This document shows positions 8,102-17,195 of a stretch of 64,000 bases of DNA, one piece after another (the first letter of the stretch is position 1; each line of letters begins with the position of its first letter). Source of the stretch: Limosilactobacillus caccae (lineage in GTDB: Bacteria; Bacillota; Bacilli; Lactobacillales; Lactobacillaceae); the NCBI RefSeq assembly GCF_900156885.1, contig NZ_FTOY01000008.1:124001-188000 (forward strand), written 5' to 3'. Under the pieces are notes generated by a model, which saw nothing but the letters and a program-made list of their open reading frames with translations, made no database searches and had not been told where the DNA came from. The position numbers were made by a program, and so were the translations under genes.

Positions 8102-10114
8102 ATGAAGAAAAAAGATTTACCACAATTTTTATATGGCGGGGACTATAACCCGGAGCAATGGCCGGAAGATACCTGGTCGGATGATATCAAGGTATTTAAG
8201 CAAGCAGAGATTAACTCAGCGACGATTAATGTCTTCTCCTGGGCCCTGCTTGAGCCGCAAGAAGGGGAATACGACTTTAGCCAGTTAGACAAGATTGTTA
8301 AAACTCTCTCAGATGCTGACTTTGACATTGTGATGGCGACGTCAACTGCCGCAATGCCTGCATGGATGTTTAAGAAATACCCTGACGTGGCCCGGGTCGA
8401 CTATCAGGGACGCCGTCATGTCTTTGGTGCCCGGCATAACTTTTGTCCTAGCAGTAAAAATTACCAACGTCTTGCTAGCGACCTCGTAACGCGGATTGCT
8501 AAACGCTACTGTGACAATCCGCATATCGTCGCTTGGCACGTTAACAATGAATATGGTGGCAACTGTTATTGTGATGCGTGCGCAAAGGAATTTCGGCAGT
8601 GGCTTAAGGGCCGCTACCACACCCTTGATCAGTTGAACCAAGCGTGGAATATGAACGTCTGGAGTCATACTATTCATGACTGGGATGAAATTGTCGTGCC
8701 AAATGAGCTCGGGGATGCCTGGGGTCCAGAGGGTACAGAGACAATTGTTGCGGGGCTATCCGTTGACTACCTGCGTTTTCAATCTGACCAACTGCTTAAC
8801 TTATATCAGATGGAAAAGCAGATTATTGAACAGTACTCCCCAGATATTCCGGTGACAACTAACTTCCATAGCCTGCCAAATAAGATGATTGACTACCAAA
8901 AATGGGCTAAATCACAAGACATTATTTCTTATGATAGTTACCCGGCTTACGATATGCCGACATACCACCCGGCATTCTTATATGACATGATGCGGACCCT
9001 TAAGCAGCAGCCATTTATGTTGATGGAATCAACACCATCACAAGTAAATTGGCAACCATATAGCCCGTTAAAACGTCCAGGACAGATGCGGGCAACAGAA
9101 CTGCAAGCGGTCGCTCATGGGGCAGATACCGTTCAGTTCTTCCAGCTAAAGCAAGCACTTGGTGGTTCAGAAAAGTACCACGGGGCCGTCATCAGTCATT
9201 ATGGCCGGACAGATACCCGGGCTTTTCAAGAAGTTGAGCGCCTTGGGCATGACTTACGTAAAGTCGGGCCAACGATTAAGGGTTCAATGCCTAACGCAAA
9301 AGTTGGACTCATCTTTGATTGGAGTAACTTCTGGTCATTTGAATACGTCGATGGGATTACCCACGACCTCCAGTATTTGCCGATCATTTTAGACTATTAC
9401 CGGCAGTTCTATGAGCGCAATATTCCGACGGACGTCATTTCAGTTGATGATGATTTTAGCAAGTATGACCTGGTAGTGGCCCCGGTCTTATACATGGTCA
9501 AACCTGGTTTGGAAGAGAAAATTACAGATTATGTCGCGCAGGGCGGCCACTTGCTGACGACCTTTATGTCGGGGATGGTTGACGCCTCTGATAATATCTA
9601 TCCTGGTGGCTACCCAGGTCCACTGAAGCAGGTCACCGGAATTTGGGTTGAGGAAAGCGATGCGATCCTTCCAGATCAGGATGTCAAAATTGCCTTGACT
9701 GGTGGACAGCAACTATCCGGTCACTTGATGGCGGACCTAATTCACTTAGAAAGCGCTAAGACAATCGCCAAGTACGCGAGCGAGTTTTACGCAGGCACCC
9801 CGGCGATTACCGAAAATAAATACGGTCAAGGAAAAGCCTGGTATGTTGGTAGCCGTCTTGACCATGACAGCTTACATAAGGTGATATCGATGGTGGTCGA
9901 TGACTTATCACTGGCTTCCTTAGCTCAAAATACTAACTTAGAGGTCACGAGACGGGTTACTGCTGATGGTAAGGAGTTGTACTTTGTTTTGAACATGAGT
10001 AATGATTCCCAGCCATTGCCAGATGAATTTAAGGAGGGATATTATGATTTGCTAACGGGCCAATCACCTAAAGAAGTGCTAAGCGCATGGGATGTTGAGA
10101 TTCTAGCAAAATAA
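8102..10114 (+). CDS. lacA: GH42 beta-galactosidase
   Basis: Intracellular beta-galactosidase of glycoside hydrolase family 42. It has the N-terminal YGGDYNPEQWPEDTW, the catalytic acid/base Glu150 in VNNEYGGNCYCDAC and the nucleophile Glu309 in MLMESTPSQVNWQ. A beta-galactosidase trimerisation-like domain and a C-terminal beta domain complete 670 residues, a usual length. The Cys cluster CYCDACAKEF matches the zinc-site region of the family. The start at 8102 is preferred over a GTG at 8090 because AAGGTG at the lacS stop is then well spaced. Substrates may be lactose or plant and milk galactosides. It has no signal peptide. Confidence 0.95.
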   Translation: MKKKDLPQFLYGGDYNPEQWPEDTWSDDIKVFKQAEINSATINVFSWALLEPQEGEYDFSQLDKIVKTLSDADFDIVMATSTAAMPAWMFKKYPDVARVDYQGRRHVFGARHNFCPSSKNYQRLASDLVTRIAKRYCDNPHIVAWHVNNEYGGNCYCDACAKEFRQWLKGRYHTLDQLNQAWNMNVWSHTIHDWDEIVVPNELGDAWGPEGTETIVAGLSVDYLRFQSDQLLNLYQMEKQIIEQYSPDIPVTTNFHSLPNKMIDYQKWAKSQDIISYDSYPAYDMPTYHPAFLYDMMRTLKQQPFMLMESTPSQVNWQPYSPLKRPGQMRATELQAVAHGADTVQFFQLKQALGGSEKYHGAVISHYGRTDTRAFQEVERLGHDLRKVGPTIKGSMPNAKVGLIFDWSNFWSFEYVDGITHDLQYLPIILDYYRQFYERNIPTDVISVDDDFSKYDLVVAPVLYMVKPGLEEKITDYVAQGGHLLTTFMSGMVDASDNIYPGGYPGPLKQVTGIWVEESDAILPDQDVKIALTGGQQLSGHLMADLIHLESAKTIAKYASEFYAGTPAITENKYGQGKAWYVGSRLDHDSLHKVISMVVDDLSLASLAQNTNLEVTRRVTADGKELYFVLNMSNDSQPLPDEFKEGYYDLLTGQSPKEVLSAWDVEILAK

Positions 10115-10257
10115 TATCTTACTTTTCTACAACAATATATTTGTAGTCATTAAATTAATATCCTATAGTATTTAGCTAATAACTCCCTAATTAATACCCC
10201 CATCAACCCAGTGCTCAGCCACTAATTGGCGGGTCTATTAAAAATATCTGACAATAC

Positions 10258-10296
10258 AAAAAGGAAATGCGGTTTTACATTCCACATTTCCTTTTT
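10258..10296. terminator. bidirectional terminator
   Basis: A 12-bp stem, AAAAAGGAAATG (10258-10269) and CATTTCCTTTTT (10285-10296), sits between the convergent GH42 and prenyl synthase genes. It overlaps the stop of the latter. Confidence 0.85.
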
Positions 10297-11275
10297 AATT
10301 TGCCCGTTTTAATAACTTCTTTGCCAGTGACTTCAACAATTTTCGCAGCGTGCCATTTGGCAGCATGTCAATTTCATCTAATGCTTTTTGCGTGAACTTA
10401 CCCGCAATTTCTCGCGCCTGGTCAACTCCCTGGTATTCGAGGACTAATCGCTGGACTTCTTCCATATCGGCAACGGTCATTTGCCGCCGTTTTGTCAGGA
10501 TTGGCTTTAATTCTTCGCGGTGGTCTTGCAGGGTCAAGAGAAGGGGGAGGGAGTATACCCCGGTCGCGAGGTCTTCGAGAACCGGCTTGTTTAACCGGTG
10601 GTCACCGTCATAGTCTAAGATGTCGTCGAGAATCTGGAAACTGATCCCAATGTTTTGCCCGATCCGCTTGGCTAACTGGACGGTATAGTGGTCAGCGTGA
10701 CCAAAGTAGGCGCCTTCTTCCGCTGCGAGACTAAAGAGCGCGGCCGTCTTACCATTGACGTTGCGGTAGTAGTCAAGCAGGGTCTGGTCAAGGTCAAAGC
10801 GGTTATTCATCTGGCCAAGTTCCCCGGCGAGGATCTTCCGCATCGTCCGCGCATTCAAGGCAAGGTAGGGGGAGTCACTCATTGTCTCAACTAACAGGTC
10901 AAAGAAGATGGTGAAGAGCAGGTCCCCGCTATAAACGGCGGTATCCTTGCCAAAGGCGGATTGTACGCTAACAGCACCCCGCCGTTTTGGTGAATCATCA
11001 ATAATGTCATCGTGGATTAGGGTCGCCATGTGCAGAATTTCAAGAGAAGCAGCGACCTTGATCAACCTTTCCCGTTCGCGCGCGGGCTTGTCGGCGATTT
11101 CCGCAAATAAGAGGAAGAAGGCTGGCCGCAAGTATTTTCCGCCATTTGATGCCATCTGCTGGAGGGCCTTTTGCAGGTTTGAGTTGTTTATTTTTATCCG
11201 CTGGTTGATCAGCTGGTTGACCTCACTTAGGGCATGATCAATTGTCGGATAGGCATGGAAAAAATGTTGTTTCAT
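10295..11275 (-). CDS. trans-polyprenyl diphosphate synthase
   Basis: Makes the long isoprenoid tail used for menaquinone. Both aspartate-rich motifs are intact: the first DDIIDD (residues 89-94, followed by RRG) and the second DDILD (217-221). The length of 326 residues and the heptaprenyl-type N-terminus place it with medium- or long-chain synthases, not FPP synthase. It is divergent from menA, with menG just beyond, so the three genes form a quinone-tail module. Chain length cannot be read from sequence alone. Confidence 0.92.
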   Translation of the reverse strand: MKQHFFHAYPTIDHALSEVNQLINQRIKINNSNLQKALQQMASNGGKYLRPAFFLLFAEIADKPARERERLIKVAASLEILHMATLIHDDIIDDSPKRRGAVSVQSAFGKDTAVYSGDLLFTIFFDLLVETMSDSPYLALNARTMRKILAGELGQMNNRFDLDQTLLDYYRNVNGKTAALFSLAAEEGAYFGHADHYTVQLAKRIGQNIGISFQILDDILDYDGDHRLNKPVLEDLATGVYSLPLLLTLQDHREELKPILTKRRQMTVADMEEVQRLVLEYQGVDQAREIAGKFTQKALDEIDMLPNGTLRKLLKSLAKKLLKRAN

Positions 11276-11356
11276 TAATCGAAAATTCCTTTGTTATGGT
11301 GTAACATCTATATTGTATATTATCACATAACAATTTGAGAAAGGAAAATTTGCTAA

Positions 11357-12259
11357 ATGTCATTAAATGTTTTTCTCGAATTAGTGGAGATTAAGGCCAA
11401 AACCGCCAGTATCTTGCCGATGCTCCTTGGGGTTTGCCTCAGTGCCTACTATTTCGAATCGGTAAATGTGGTTTATTCAATCTTATTTTTTATTGCGATG
11501 CTATTATTTAACATGGCCGTTGACATGATGGACAATTACAACGACTACAACCACGCAATCGATACGCAGGATTACAAGAAAAACACCAATATTATTGGCC
11601 GGGAGAACATCTCACCCCGCTTAGTATTCGGCCTCTTGCTTTCATTTAGTGTGATTGCGGCATTGATCGGGATCTACCTGGTCACGAAAGTCGGCTTGCC
11701 CCTGCTATGGATGGGGATCTTCTGCTTTGCGGTCGGGATCTTCTATTCATCGGGCCCGTTCCCACTGTCTGGCCTGCCAGTCGGCGAATTTGCTTCTGGC
11801 TTTACGATGGGTTTCATGATTGCGATGATTTCCGTGTATATCAACACATACCAGGTCTTCAACTGGACCTGGGAGAACATCGGGATCGTCTTTTTAGTCG
11901 CCTTACCGGATGAGCTGTGGATTTCAAACTTGCTGCTGGCCAACAGCATTTGTGACGCTGACGAGGACGAAGCAAACCAGCGGCACACGATCATTCACTA
12001 TATCGGTAAACGGACCGGGCTATATGCCTTTGCTGTTAAGAATGTACTGGCATTTATCGCCTTGATTGCGGCGGTTGTTTTCCGGTTAGCACCGTGGACG
12101 GCATTATTGACCCTGCTGATTATCCCCTTTGTCGTCAAACAGACAAAGATGCTTTTTGCTAAGCAGGTCAAGCGGGTGACCTTCCCCTGCGCCGTTAAGA
12201 TCTTGCTAGTTGGTTCACTGGTTTATGTGGTGACATACGCGGTTGGTTTAGCACTATAA
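11357..12259 (+). CDS. menA: 1,4-dihydroxy-2-naphthoate polyprenyltransferase
   Basis: UbiA-superfamily membrane enzyme that joins a polyprenyl chain to DHNA. About nine membrane segments are visible. The first Asp-rich loop, NYNDYNHAID (from about residue 60), and the second, NSICDADEDEANQRHT, provide the Mg-diphosphate sites. Length 300 residues. Divergent from the prenyl synthase over an 81-nt shared promoter region and convergent with menG. No menFDHCEB genes are in the window, so the DHNA precursor may have to come from outside the cell or from elsewhere in the genome. Confidence 0.92.
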   Translation: MSLNVFLELVEIKAKTASILPMLLGVCLSAYYFESVNVVYSILFFIAMLLFNMAVDMMDNYNDYNHAIDTQDYKKNTNIIGRENISPRLVFGLLLSFSVIAALIGIYLVTKVGLPLLWMGIFCFAVGIFYSSGPFPLSGLPVGEFASGFTMGFMIAMISVYINTYQVFNWTWENIGIVFLVALPDELWISNLLLANSICDADEDEANQRHTIIHYIGKRTGLYAFAVKNVLAFIALIAAVVFRLAPWTALLTLLIIPFVVKQTKMLFAKQVKRVTFPCAVKILLVGSLVYVVTYAVGLAL

Positions 12260-12261
12260 TG

Positions 12262-12295
12262 AAAAAGAGGCTTGCGTTTGCAAACCTCTTTTTTA
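12262..12295. terminator. bidirectional terminator menA/menG
   Basis: AAAAAGAGG with inner TTGC pairs with GCAA and CCTCTTTTT. It lies between the convergent menA and menG genes and touches the menG stop. Confidence 0.8.
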
Positions 12296-12994
12296 CTTCT
12301 CACCAAAGTGCAGGGCGGCGGCCCCCAAGTTAAGTTTTTGATAATGAACTTCCTTAAAACCGGCTGCCTTCATCATCCGCGCTAACTGGTGGGCGGAGAC
12401 GAATTGCTGGCTGGTTTTCTTTAAGTATTGGTAATCCTTGAAGTGCCCACCGACTATTGAGGCCATTAAGGGGAAGGCTTCAAAGTATGCCCGCCAGCCG
12501 ACATTAACTACCGGGTTCGTCGGCTGCGACATTTCTAAACTGACGAACTGGCCGCCCGGCTTCAGGACCCGGTAAATCTCACTGAGGGCAATATCTGCGT
12601 CCGGGACGTTGCGAAGGCCAAAGCCGATGGTGACGATGTCAAAACGATTATCATCAAACGGCAGGGCCATCGCGTCCCCCTTAATCAAAAAGAGGTTGCC
12701 GATTTCCTTCGTCTTTTCAAAGGCCAGGTCGAGCATCTCCTGGTTGAAATCAAGCCCCGTTACCCGGCCAGCAGGGATATGCTTGGCTAATTCAATTGCC
12801 AAATCACCGGTGCCGCAGCAGACATCAAGCGCGTTGGCGTGGGGGTCAATCTGCAGCTGGCTGAATAATTCCCTTCGCCAGAGCTTCTGGGTGCCCAGGC
12901 TAATAACGTTGTTTAATAAGTCGTAGCGGGGGGCCACCCGTGAGAAGAGGGCGTTAACTTGGTGTTCGTTTAGTATCTTGTTTGTTTGAACCAT
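12293..12994 (-). CDS. menG: demethylmenaquinone methyltransferase
   Basis: UbiE/MenG-family SAM-dependent methyltransferase that performs the last step of menaquinone synthesis. It has the N-terminal VNALFSRVAPRYDLLNNVIS, SAM motif I LDVCCGTGD (residues 56-64), the family block DALPF-like MALPFDDNRFDIVTIGFGLRN, and LKPGGQFVSLEMSQP. Length 233 residues is standard. It completes a three-gene module with menA and the prenyl synthase. Confidence 0.94.
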   Translation of the reverse strand: MVQTNKILNEHQVNALFSRVAPRYDLLNNVISLGTQKLWRRELFSQLQIDPHANALDVCCGTGDLAIELAKHIPAGRVTGLDFNQEMLDLAFEKTKEIGNLFLIKGDAMALPFDDNRFDIVTIGFGLRNVPDADIALSEIYRVLKPGGQFVSLEMSQPTNPVVNVGWRAYFEAFPLMASIVGGHFKDYQYLKKTSQQFVSAHQLARMMKAAGFKEVHYQKLNLGAAALHFGEK

Positions 12995-13020
12995 AATCTA
13001 TTCCTTCTATTATCAAAGCG

Positions 13021-14238
13021 TTAAGCAGTCTTTTTTTGCTTTACTAACATTACTAAAGCAAAGTTTAGCAACAAGGTCAAGCCGGTGATGATGAAAACCA
13101 TCTGGTAACTGGAGATCCCAGAGATAAATGACCCGAGGATCGAGCCCATTACTGCGCCGGCTGCCTGGAATGACTGGTTATAGCTAAAGATCCGGCCGAA
13201 TGCTTCGGTTGGAACGTCGAGGGTTAAGACCGTCTGGGTTGCCGGCATCAGGGCCGCGTTGGCTAACCCTAAGAGGAAGCGCCAGAATGCGAGCGCCCAT
13301 GGCGACTGGGTAAAGGTCATCGGGATAAAGAGGATAAAGGCCGCCATGATCCCGATTCGCAAGACTTTTTCGGGGCCGATGCGATCCATCGTATGCCCGA
13401 CCTTTGAAGCCGCAATCATCGTCCCCAGTCCGGGGGTGGCGGCGACAATCCCGGCGACAAAGGCAATGTTACCGTGACCGCCCATCAGTTGCCGGACGTA
13501 CAGACTAATGATCGGGTCGATTGACATGGTCGATGAGGTTACGATCATCGTCGTTAAAAACATGACAAAGATCAACAGCGGATTGTCAAGCTCGTGGATA
13601 ATCTCGTTCATTGGCTTCATCGCTTCTTTTTTAATCGGCGTGAAGTGTTCGGTGGTTAAAAACCAGGTGCTTAAAAAGACACAAAACATCAAGCCCCCGG
13701 TGATAAAGAAGGGGATCCGGTAACCGAAGGCACTAGATAAGACACCCCCGAGAAGTGGTCCGACGAGGTTACCAGCAACCCCGGCCGTCGTCATCGCTGA
13801 CATTACCCAACCGGACTTACGGTGGGGCGTTTCGCCAGCCATCATTGCCGTTGCGTTATTGATATAACCAGAGAAGACCCCCTGGAGAAACCGCATCCCG
13901 ATGATCATCCAGACGCTCTGGGCAAAACCAATTGAGCAGATAGTGCAGGCCATCACGCCAGAAGCCCGCATACACATCAGCTTCCGGCCCTTTTGGTCAG
14001 CAAGGCTTCCCCAAAACGGCGACACGATTGCCTGGCTAATGAAGGTCACCCCAAAAGCCAGTCCCGAGTAAATATTTAATTGAAAGCGGGTAAAATTGCC
14101 CAGTTCAGCGATAAACAATGAGACAAAGGGCATCGTCATCGAATACCCCATTCCGGTAATAAAAGCGCCTAGCCATAAAGTATAAAAAGTTCGGTGCCAA
14201 CCGTGAGGAAATTTTCCTCGTGCGACTTCCGAATCCAT
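13021..14238 (-). CDS. MFS multidrug-type efflux transporter (12 TMS)
   Basis: Major facilitator protein of the DHA1 drug:proton antiporter kind, about 405 residues and twelve membrane segments. The loop 2-3 motif GSLADQKGRKLMCMRA and the motif-C-like GPLLGGVLSSAFGYRIPFF support export. The first ATG (14250) overlaps the AGGAG ribosome site, so the second ATG (14238, MDSEVARGK) is preferred. It is followed at a distance by a 14-TMS exporter in the same direction; the two may be co-transcribed. The substrate is unknown. Confidence 0.88.
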   Translation of the reverse strand: MDSEVARGKFPHGWHRTFYTLWLGAFITGMGYSMTMPFVSLFIAELGNFTRFQLNIYSGLAFGVTFISQAIVSPFWGSLADQKGRKLMCMRASGVMACTICSIGFAQSVWMIIGMRFLQGVFSGYINNATAMMAGETPHRKSGWVMSAMTTAGVAGNLVGPLLGGVLSSAFGYRIPFFITGGLMFCVFLSTWFLTTEHFTPIKKEAMKPMNEIIHELDNPLLIFVMFLTTMIVTSSTMSIDPIISLYVRQLMGGHGNIAFVAGIVAATPGLGTMIAASKVGHTMDRIGPEKVLRIGIMAAFILFIPMTFTQSPWALAFWRFLLGLANAALMPATQTVLTLDVPTEAFGRIFSYNQSFQAAGAVMGSILGSFISGISSYQMVFIITGLTLLLNFALVMLVKQKKTA

Positions 14239-14296
14239 TTTGATTATCATCTCCTACAAGTATTTATTCGTAAATATCTAGTATAGCAGAGGTTTA

Positions 14297-15652
14297 CTAA
14301 TTTTTCTTTAGTGACAGGTAGCGGGCAAAGGTGAATAGCATTAGTAAGACAAGGATAACCGTTACCCACATTGATGCGCGAATCCCGGTGACAAGCGATG
14401 ACGGGATACCGGAAATCACAACGAGCATCGTGACGGACACAGCACCGAAGACCTGGCGAAGGGTGTTATTTAATGCCGTCCCGTGGCTGTTTTCTGCCTG
14501 TGAGAGGTCCGAGAAGGCTTCCGAAAGTGCGGGACTGAAGACACAGGCATTACCAATCATCCGCAGGGCATAGGCAAATGTAATCAGCAAAATAGAGGAG
14601 TGGCGGGAGACAGTGACTAACGGAACGGAAGCAATGAGCATTAAGATCCCACCGGTGATAATCGGCCACTTTGGCCCGTACTGGTCATAGATTCGGCCGA
14701 CGATCGATGCGGCAATCGCATTGCAGATGGCACCTGGTAAGAGGATCAAACCGGATGCAAAGCTCCCAATCCCACTGATCTTTTCCGTAAAAATGGGGAT
14801 CATCTGCTCCGTTCCCAGCAGGACCATGAAGGCAAAGATCCCGACAAGGGTCATCAAGCGAAATGAAGGGTAGCTAAAGATCTGGACCTTTAACATTGGG
14901 TTAACCAGGCGGAGCTGCCGGCGAACAAACAGCGTAATGATTACGAGACCGGTGATTAACATGGCAAAGCCAGCGCCAACGTTCCGTTCAAAAGCGGTTA
15001 GACTACCAAGGGTTAAGGCAGACCCAATTAAGGAGATGATAACGGAAAGATAATCGATCTTGATGTTTCGCGGGGTGGCGAAGTTCGGCAGCTTCCAGTA
15101 ACCGATGATAAAGACGAGAACCATCAGGGGCAAGACCAGGATAAACAGCCACCGCCAGGGCAGGACTTCCAAAATCAGCCCGGATAGACTCGGTCCAAGG
15201 GCAGGACCCGCCGAGATGATCAGGCTGGAAAGACCGAGAATCGACCCCCGCTTTTCAATCGGGTAAATTGAAATCATCGTCGTCATCTGAAATGACATCA
15301 GCATTCCGCCCGCGGCAGCCTGGATGAGCCGGGCCGCCAAGAGGGTGGCGAAGTTAGTGGCGATACAGCCCAGGACTGTGCCGACGATGAAGGTACCGAT
15401 TGTGCCTAAAAAGACGTGGCGGTTTGTAAACTTATCATACATGTTTGACGACAAGGGAGTGACAATCCCAATGATCAGGGTATAGCCGGTCGTTAACCAC
15501 TGGGCCGTGTTCATTGAGACGGTAAGGTCGTGCTGGATGACGGGTAATGCCGTGACCATCATCGTCTGGCTTGCCAGGCTGATGAATGTTGAAAAGAGCA
15601 ACACGAGGGTAACAACTTTTCTGGTTTGGGGAGTAATTGCTGTTTCTTTCAT
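14297..15652 (-). CDS. MFS efflux transporter (DHA2, 14 TMS)
   Basis: About 451 residues with fourteen predicted membrane segments and the DHA2 motifs LPVIQHDLTVSMNTAQWLTT and GPALGPSLSGLILEVLPWRW, as in the LmrB/QacA group. The frame is open for 46 codons further upstream, but AAAGGAA lies 7-8 nt before ATG 15652 (MKETAITPQTRK), so this start is used. The upstream extension would overlap the divergent phosphoesterase gene. Probable role is drug or metabolite export; the substrate is not deducible. Confidence 0.88.
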   Translation of the reverse strand: MKETAITPQTRKVVTLVLLFSTFISLASQTMMVTALPVIQHDLTVSMNTAQWLTTGYTLIIGIVTPLSSNMYDKFTNRHVFLGTIGTFIVGTVLGCIATNFATLLAARLIQAAAGGMLMSFQMTTMISIYPIEKRGSILGLSSLIISAGPALGPSLSGLILEVLPWRWLFILVLPLMVLVFIIGYWKLPNFATPRNIKIDYLSVIISLIGSALTLGSLTAFERNVGAGFAMLITGLVIITLFVRRQLRLVNPMLKVQIFSYPSFRLMTLVGIFAFMVLLGTEQMIPIFTEKISGIGSFASGLILLPGAICNAIAASIVGRIYDQYGPKWPIITGGILMLIASVPLVTVSRHSSILLITFAYALRMIGNACVFSPALSEAFSDLSQAENSHGTALNNTLRQVFGAVSVTMLVVISGIPSSLVTGIRASMWVTVILVLLMLFTFARYLSLKKN

Positions 15653-15754
15653 CAAAAGTTCCTTTCTCTTTTTGAATAAATCAATCTTAAGTTTAGCACC
15701 ATCAATTCGATTTCTGCTATAGTAGTATGGTAGAAAAGAAAGGGGAAATTGGTC

Positions 15755-16606
15755 GTGAAAAAGCGGATTGCGGTTTTTTCGGATACACATGGTAACCTCA
15801 GCGCGTTACGGGCGATGTATAAGGATAGTGTTAAGCAGCAGGCGGATGAATACTGGTTTATCGGGGACCTATTGATGCCGGGCCCAAGTGTGATGGCGAT
15901 TTGGGAAATCTTCAAGGAGATGGATCCGACGGTAATCGTCCGCGGTAATTGGGATGACTTGGTTGTCCGCGGTGCCCGGGGGATGATGGACATGGAGCGA
16001 CCGTCCCACGTCTACTTTGCCCGCTTAGCCCAGTACGTTGCCGAGCAGGCAGACCCGGCGATTATTGATGAGATGGCTGCCTGGCCGTTACACGTGACCA
16101 AGCGGGTCGGTGGGCTGAATTTTGGTATTTCCCACAACTTACCATCATTAAATATGGGGCAGGACCTTTTCCCAACCCAGTCGTCGACAAACTTTGATAA
16201 GCTCTTTAACGTTGCCGGCGAGCCAGTTGATGTGGCAATCTATGCCCATGTCCACCACGACCTCCTGCGCTACGGGAATGATGAACGGATCGTCTTAAAC
16301 CCGGGGGCGGTTGGGGAGCCATTTAACCACTGGCAGCCCCTCCAGCGTGACTTGCGGGCGCATTATCTGATGTTAGAAATTGACGACCTCGGCTTGGCGG
16401 CGACCAGCTTCCGCCATGTGGCATATGACCGGAATAAGGAAAAGAAACTGGCAGCGAAGAGTGAACTACCATATGCTGATCTTTATAAGAAGATGATGGT
16501 TACCGGCCGTGCCTATACCCATGATGCTAAGTTACTGACGAAGTACAACCAGCAGCACCCATACGCTGCTGAGTACCAGGCCTATGCAAAGAAAATAAAT
16601 GGCTAG
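15755..16606 (+). CDS. calcineurin-like metallophosphoesterase
   Basis: Cytosolic phosphodiesterase of the YfcE/MJ0936-like group. The metal ligands appear in order: FSDTHGN, WFIGDLLMPG, VRGNWDD, GISHN, and the paired histidines in AHVHHDLL, followed by VLNPGAVGEP. Length about 283 residues. GTG 15755 is preferred over TTG 15749 because AAGGGG (15740-15745) is better spaced. It is divergent from the DHA2 exporter. The substrate (cyclic nucleotide, phospholipid or other diester) is unknown. Confidence 0.87.
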   Translation: MKKRIAVFSDTHGNLSALRAMYKDSVKQQADEYWFIGDLLMPGPSVMAIWEIFKEMDPTVIVRGNWDDLVVRGARGMMDMERPSHVYFARLAQYVAEQADPAIIDEMAAWPLHVTKRVGGLNFGISHNLPSLNMGQDLFPTQSSTNFDKLFNVAGEPVDVAIYAHVHHDLLRYGNDERIVLNPGAVGEPFNHWQPLQRDLRAHYLMLEIDDLGLAATSFRHVAYDRNKEKKLAAKSELPYADLYKKMMVTGRAYTHDAKLLTKYNQQHPYAAEYQAYAKKING

Positions 16607-16731
16607 GACTTATTGCTTGTCTTTTGGCAATAAATCATTAATAATAAGGGACGAATAGAATTCGCAGATGTTTTAATTTTAAGTAGTCGTTAGATAGAGG
16701 CTTTAATTTTAACAAAAGGAGAACTTACTGA

Positions 16732-17001
16732 ATGGCAAAGAAGTCAAAGATTGCGAAGTTACATCATCAAGAAGCGCTGGTAAAGAAGTACGCGGCCAAG
16801 CGCAAAGAGTTAAAGGCCAAGGGGGATTACATCGGTTTGTCAAAGCTCCCACGTAATTCCAGCCCGGTCCGCCTGCACAATCGGGACCAATATGATGGTC
16901 GTCCCCACGCCTACATGCGGAAGTTTGGAATGTCACGGATCAACTTCCGTAACCTGGCACACAAGGGACAAATCCCTGGTGTCCGGAAGGCTAGCTGGTA
17001 A
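16732..17001 (+). CDS. rpsN: 30S ribosomal protein S14, zinc-independent type
   Basis: Complete 89-residue S14 with [16 protein letters not shown]-like [34 protein letters not shown] and [11 protein letters not shown]. The four cysteines of the zinc-ribbon form are absent, so this is the C-minus paralogue that in Firmicutes usually sits outside the large ribosomal operon and can replace the zinc form. It has a good AAAGGAG site and its own terminator. I see no clear Zur box upstream. Confidence 0.95.
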   Translation: MAKKSKIAKLHHQEALVKKYAAKRKELKAKGDYIGLSKLPRNSSPVRLHNRDQYDGRPHAYMRKFGMSRINFRNLAHKGQIPGVRKASW

Positions 17002-17025
17002 TTACTAGCGCCATCGTTAAAATAA

Positions 17026-17069
17026 GAAAAAGAACGGCCGCTAATCTCCGTTAGTGGCCGTTCTTTTTA
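17026..17069. terminator. terminator of rpsN
   Basis: A long stem, AAAAAGAACGGCC plus CTAA with TTAG plus GGCCGTTCTTTTT, encloses a TCTCCG loop and is followed by a T tract. Confidence 0.9.
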
Positions 17070-17132
17070 TCGTCAAATTAGGGTTTTCCTACAAAAATTT
17101 AAATATTCTTACAAAAAAATCACTTTTTTGGC

Positions 17133-17160
17133 TTTGCTCACCGAGAATAACTGCTATACT
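17133..17160 (+). promoter_or_regulatory. promoter of the coiled-coil protein gene
   Basis: TTTGCT (17133-17138), a 16-nt spacer ending in TGC (extended -10), and TATACT (17155-17160), about 35 nt before ATG 17196. Confidence 0.55.
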
Positions 17161-17195
17161 ATTAGTATGACGAGTAAAATCGGGCGGTGGAAATA

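Noticed and set aside
16620-16731. Zur box upstream of the zinc-independent rpsN
   Set aside because: Only loosely AT-rich sequence; no inverted repeat fitting the Zur consensus could be found.
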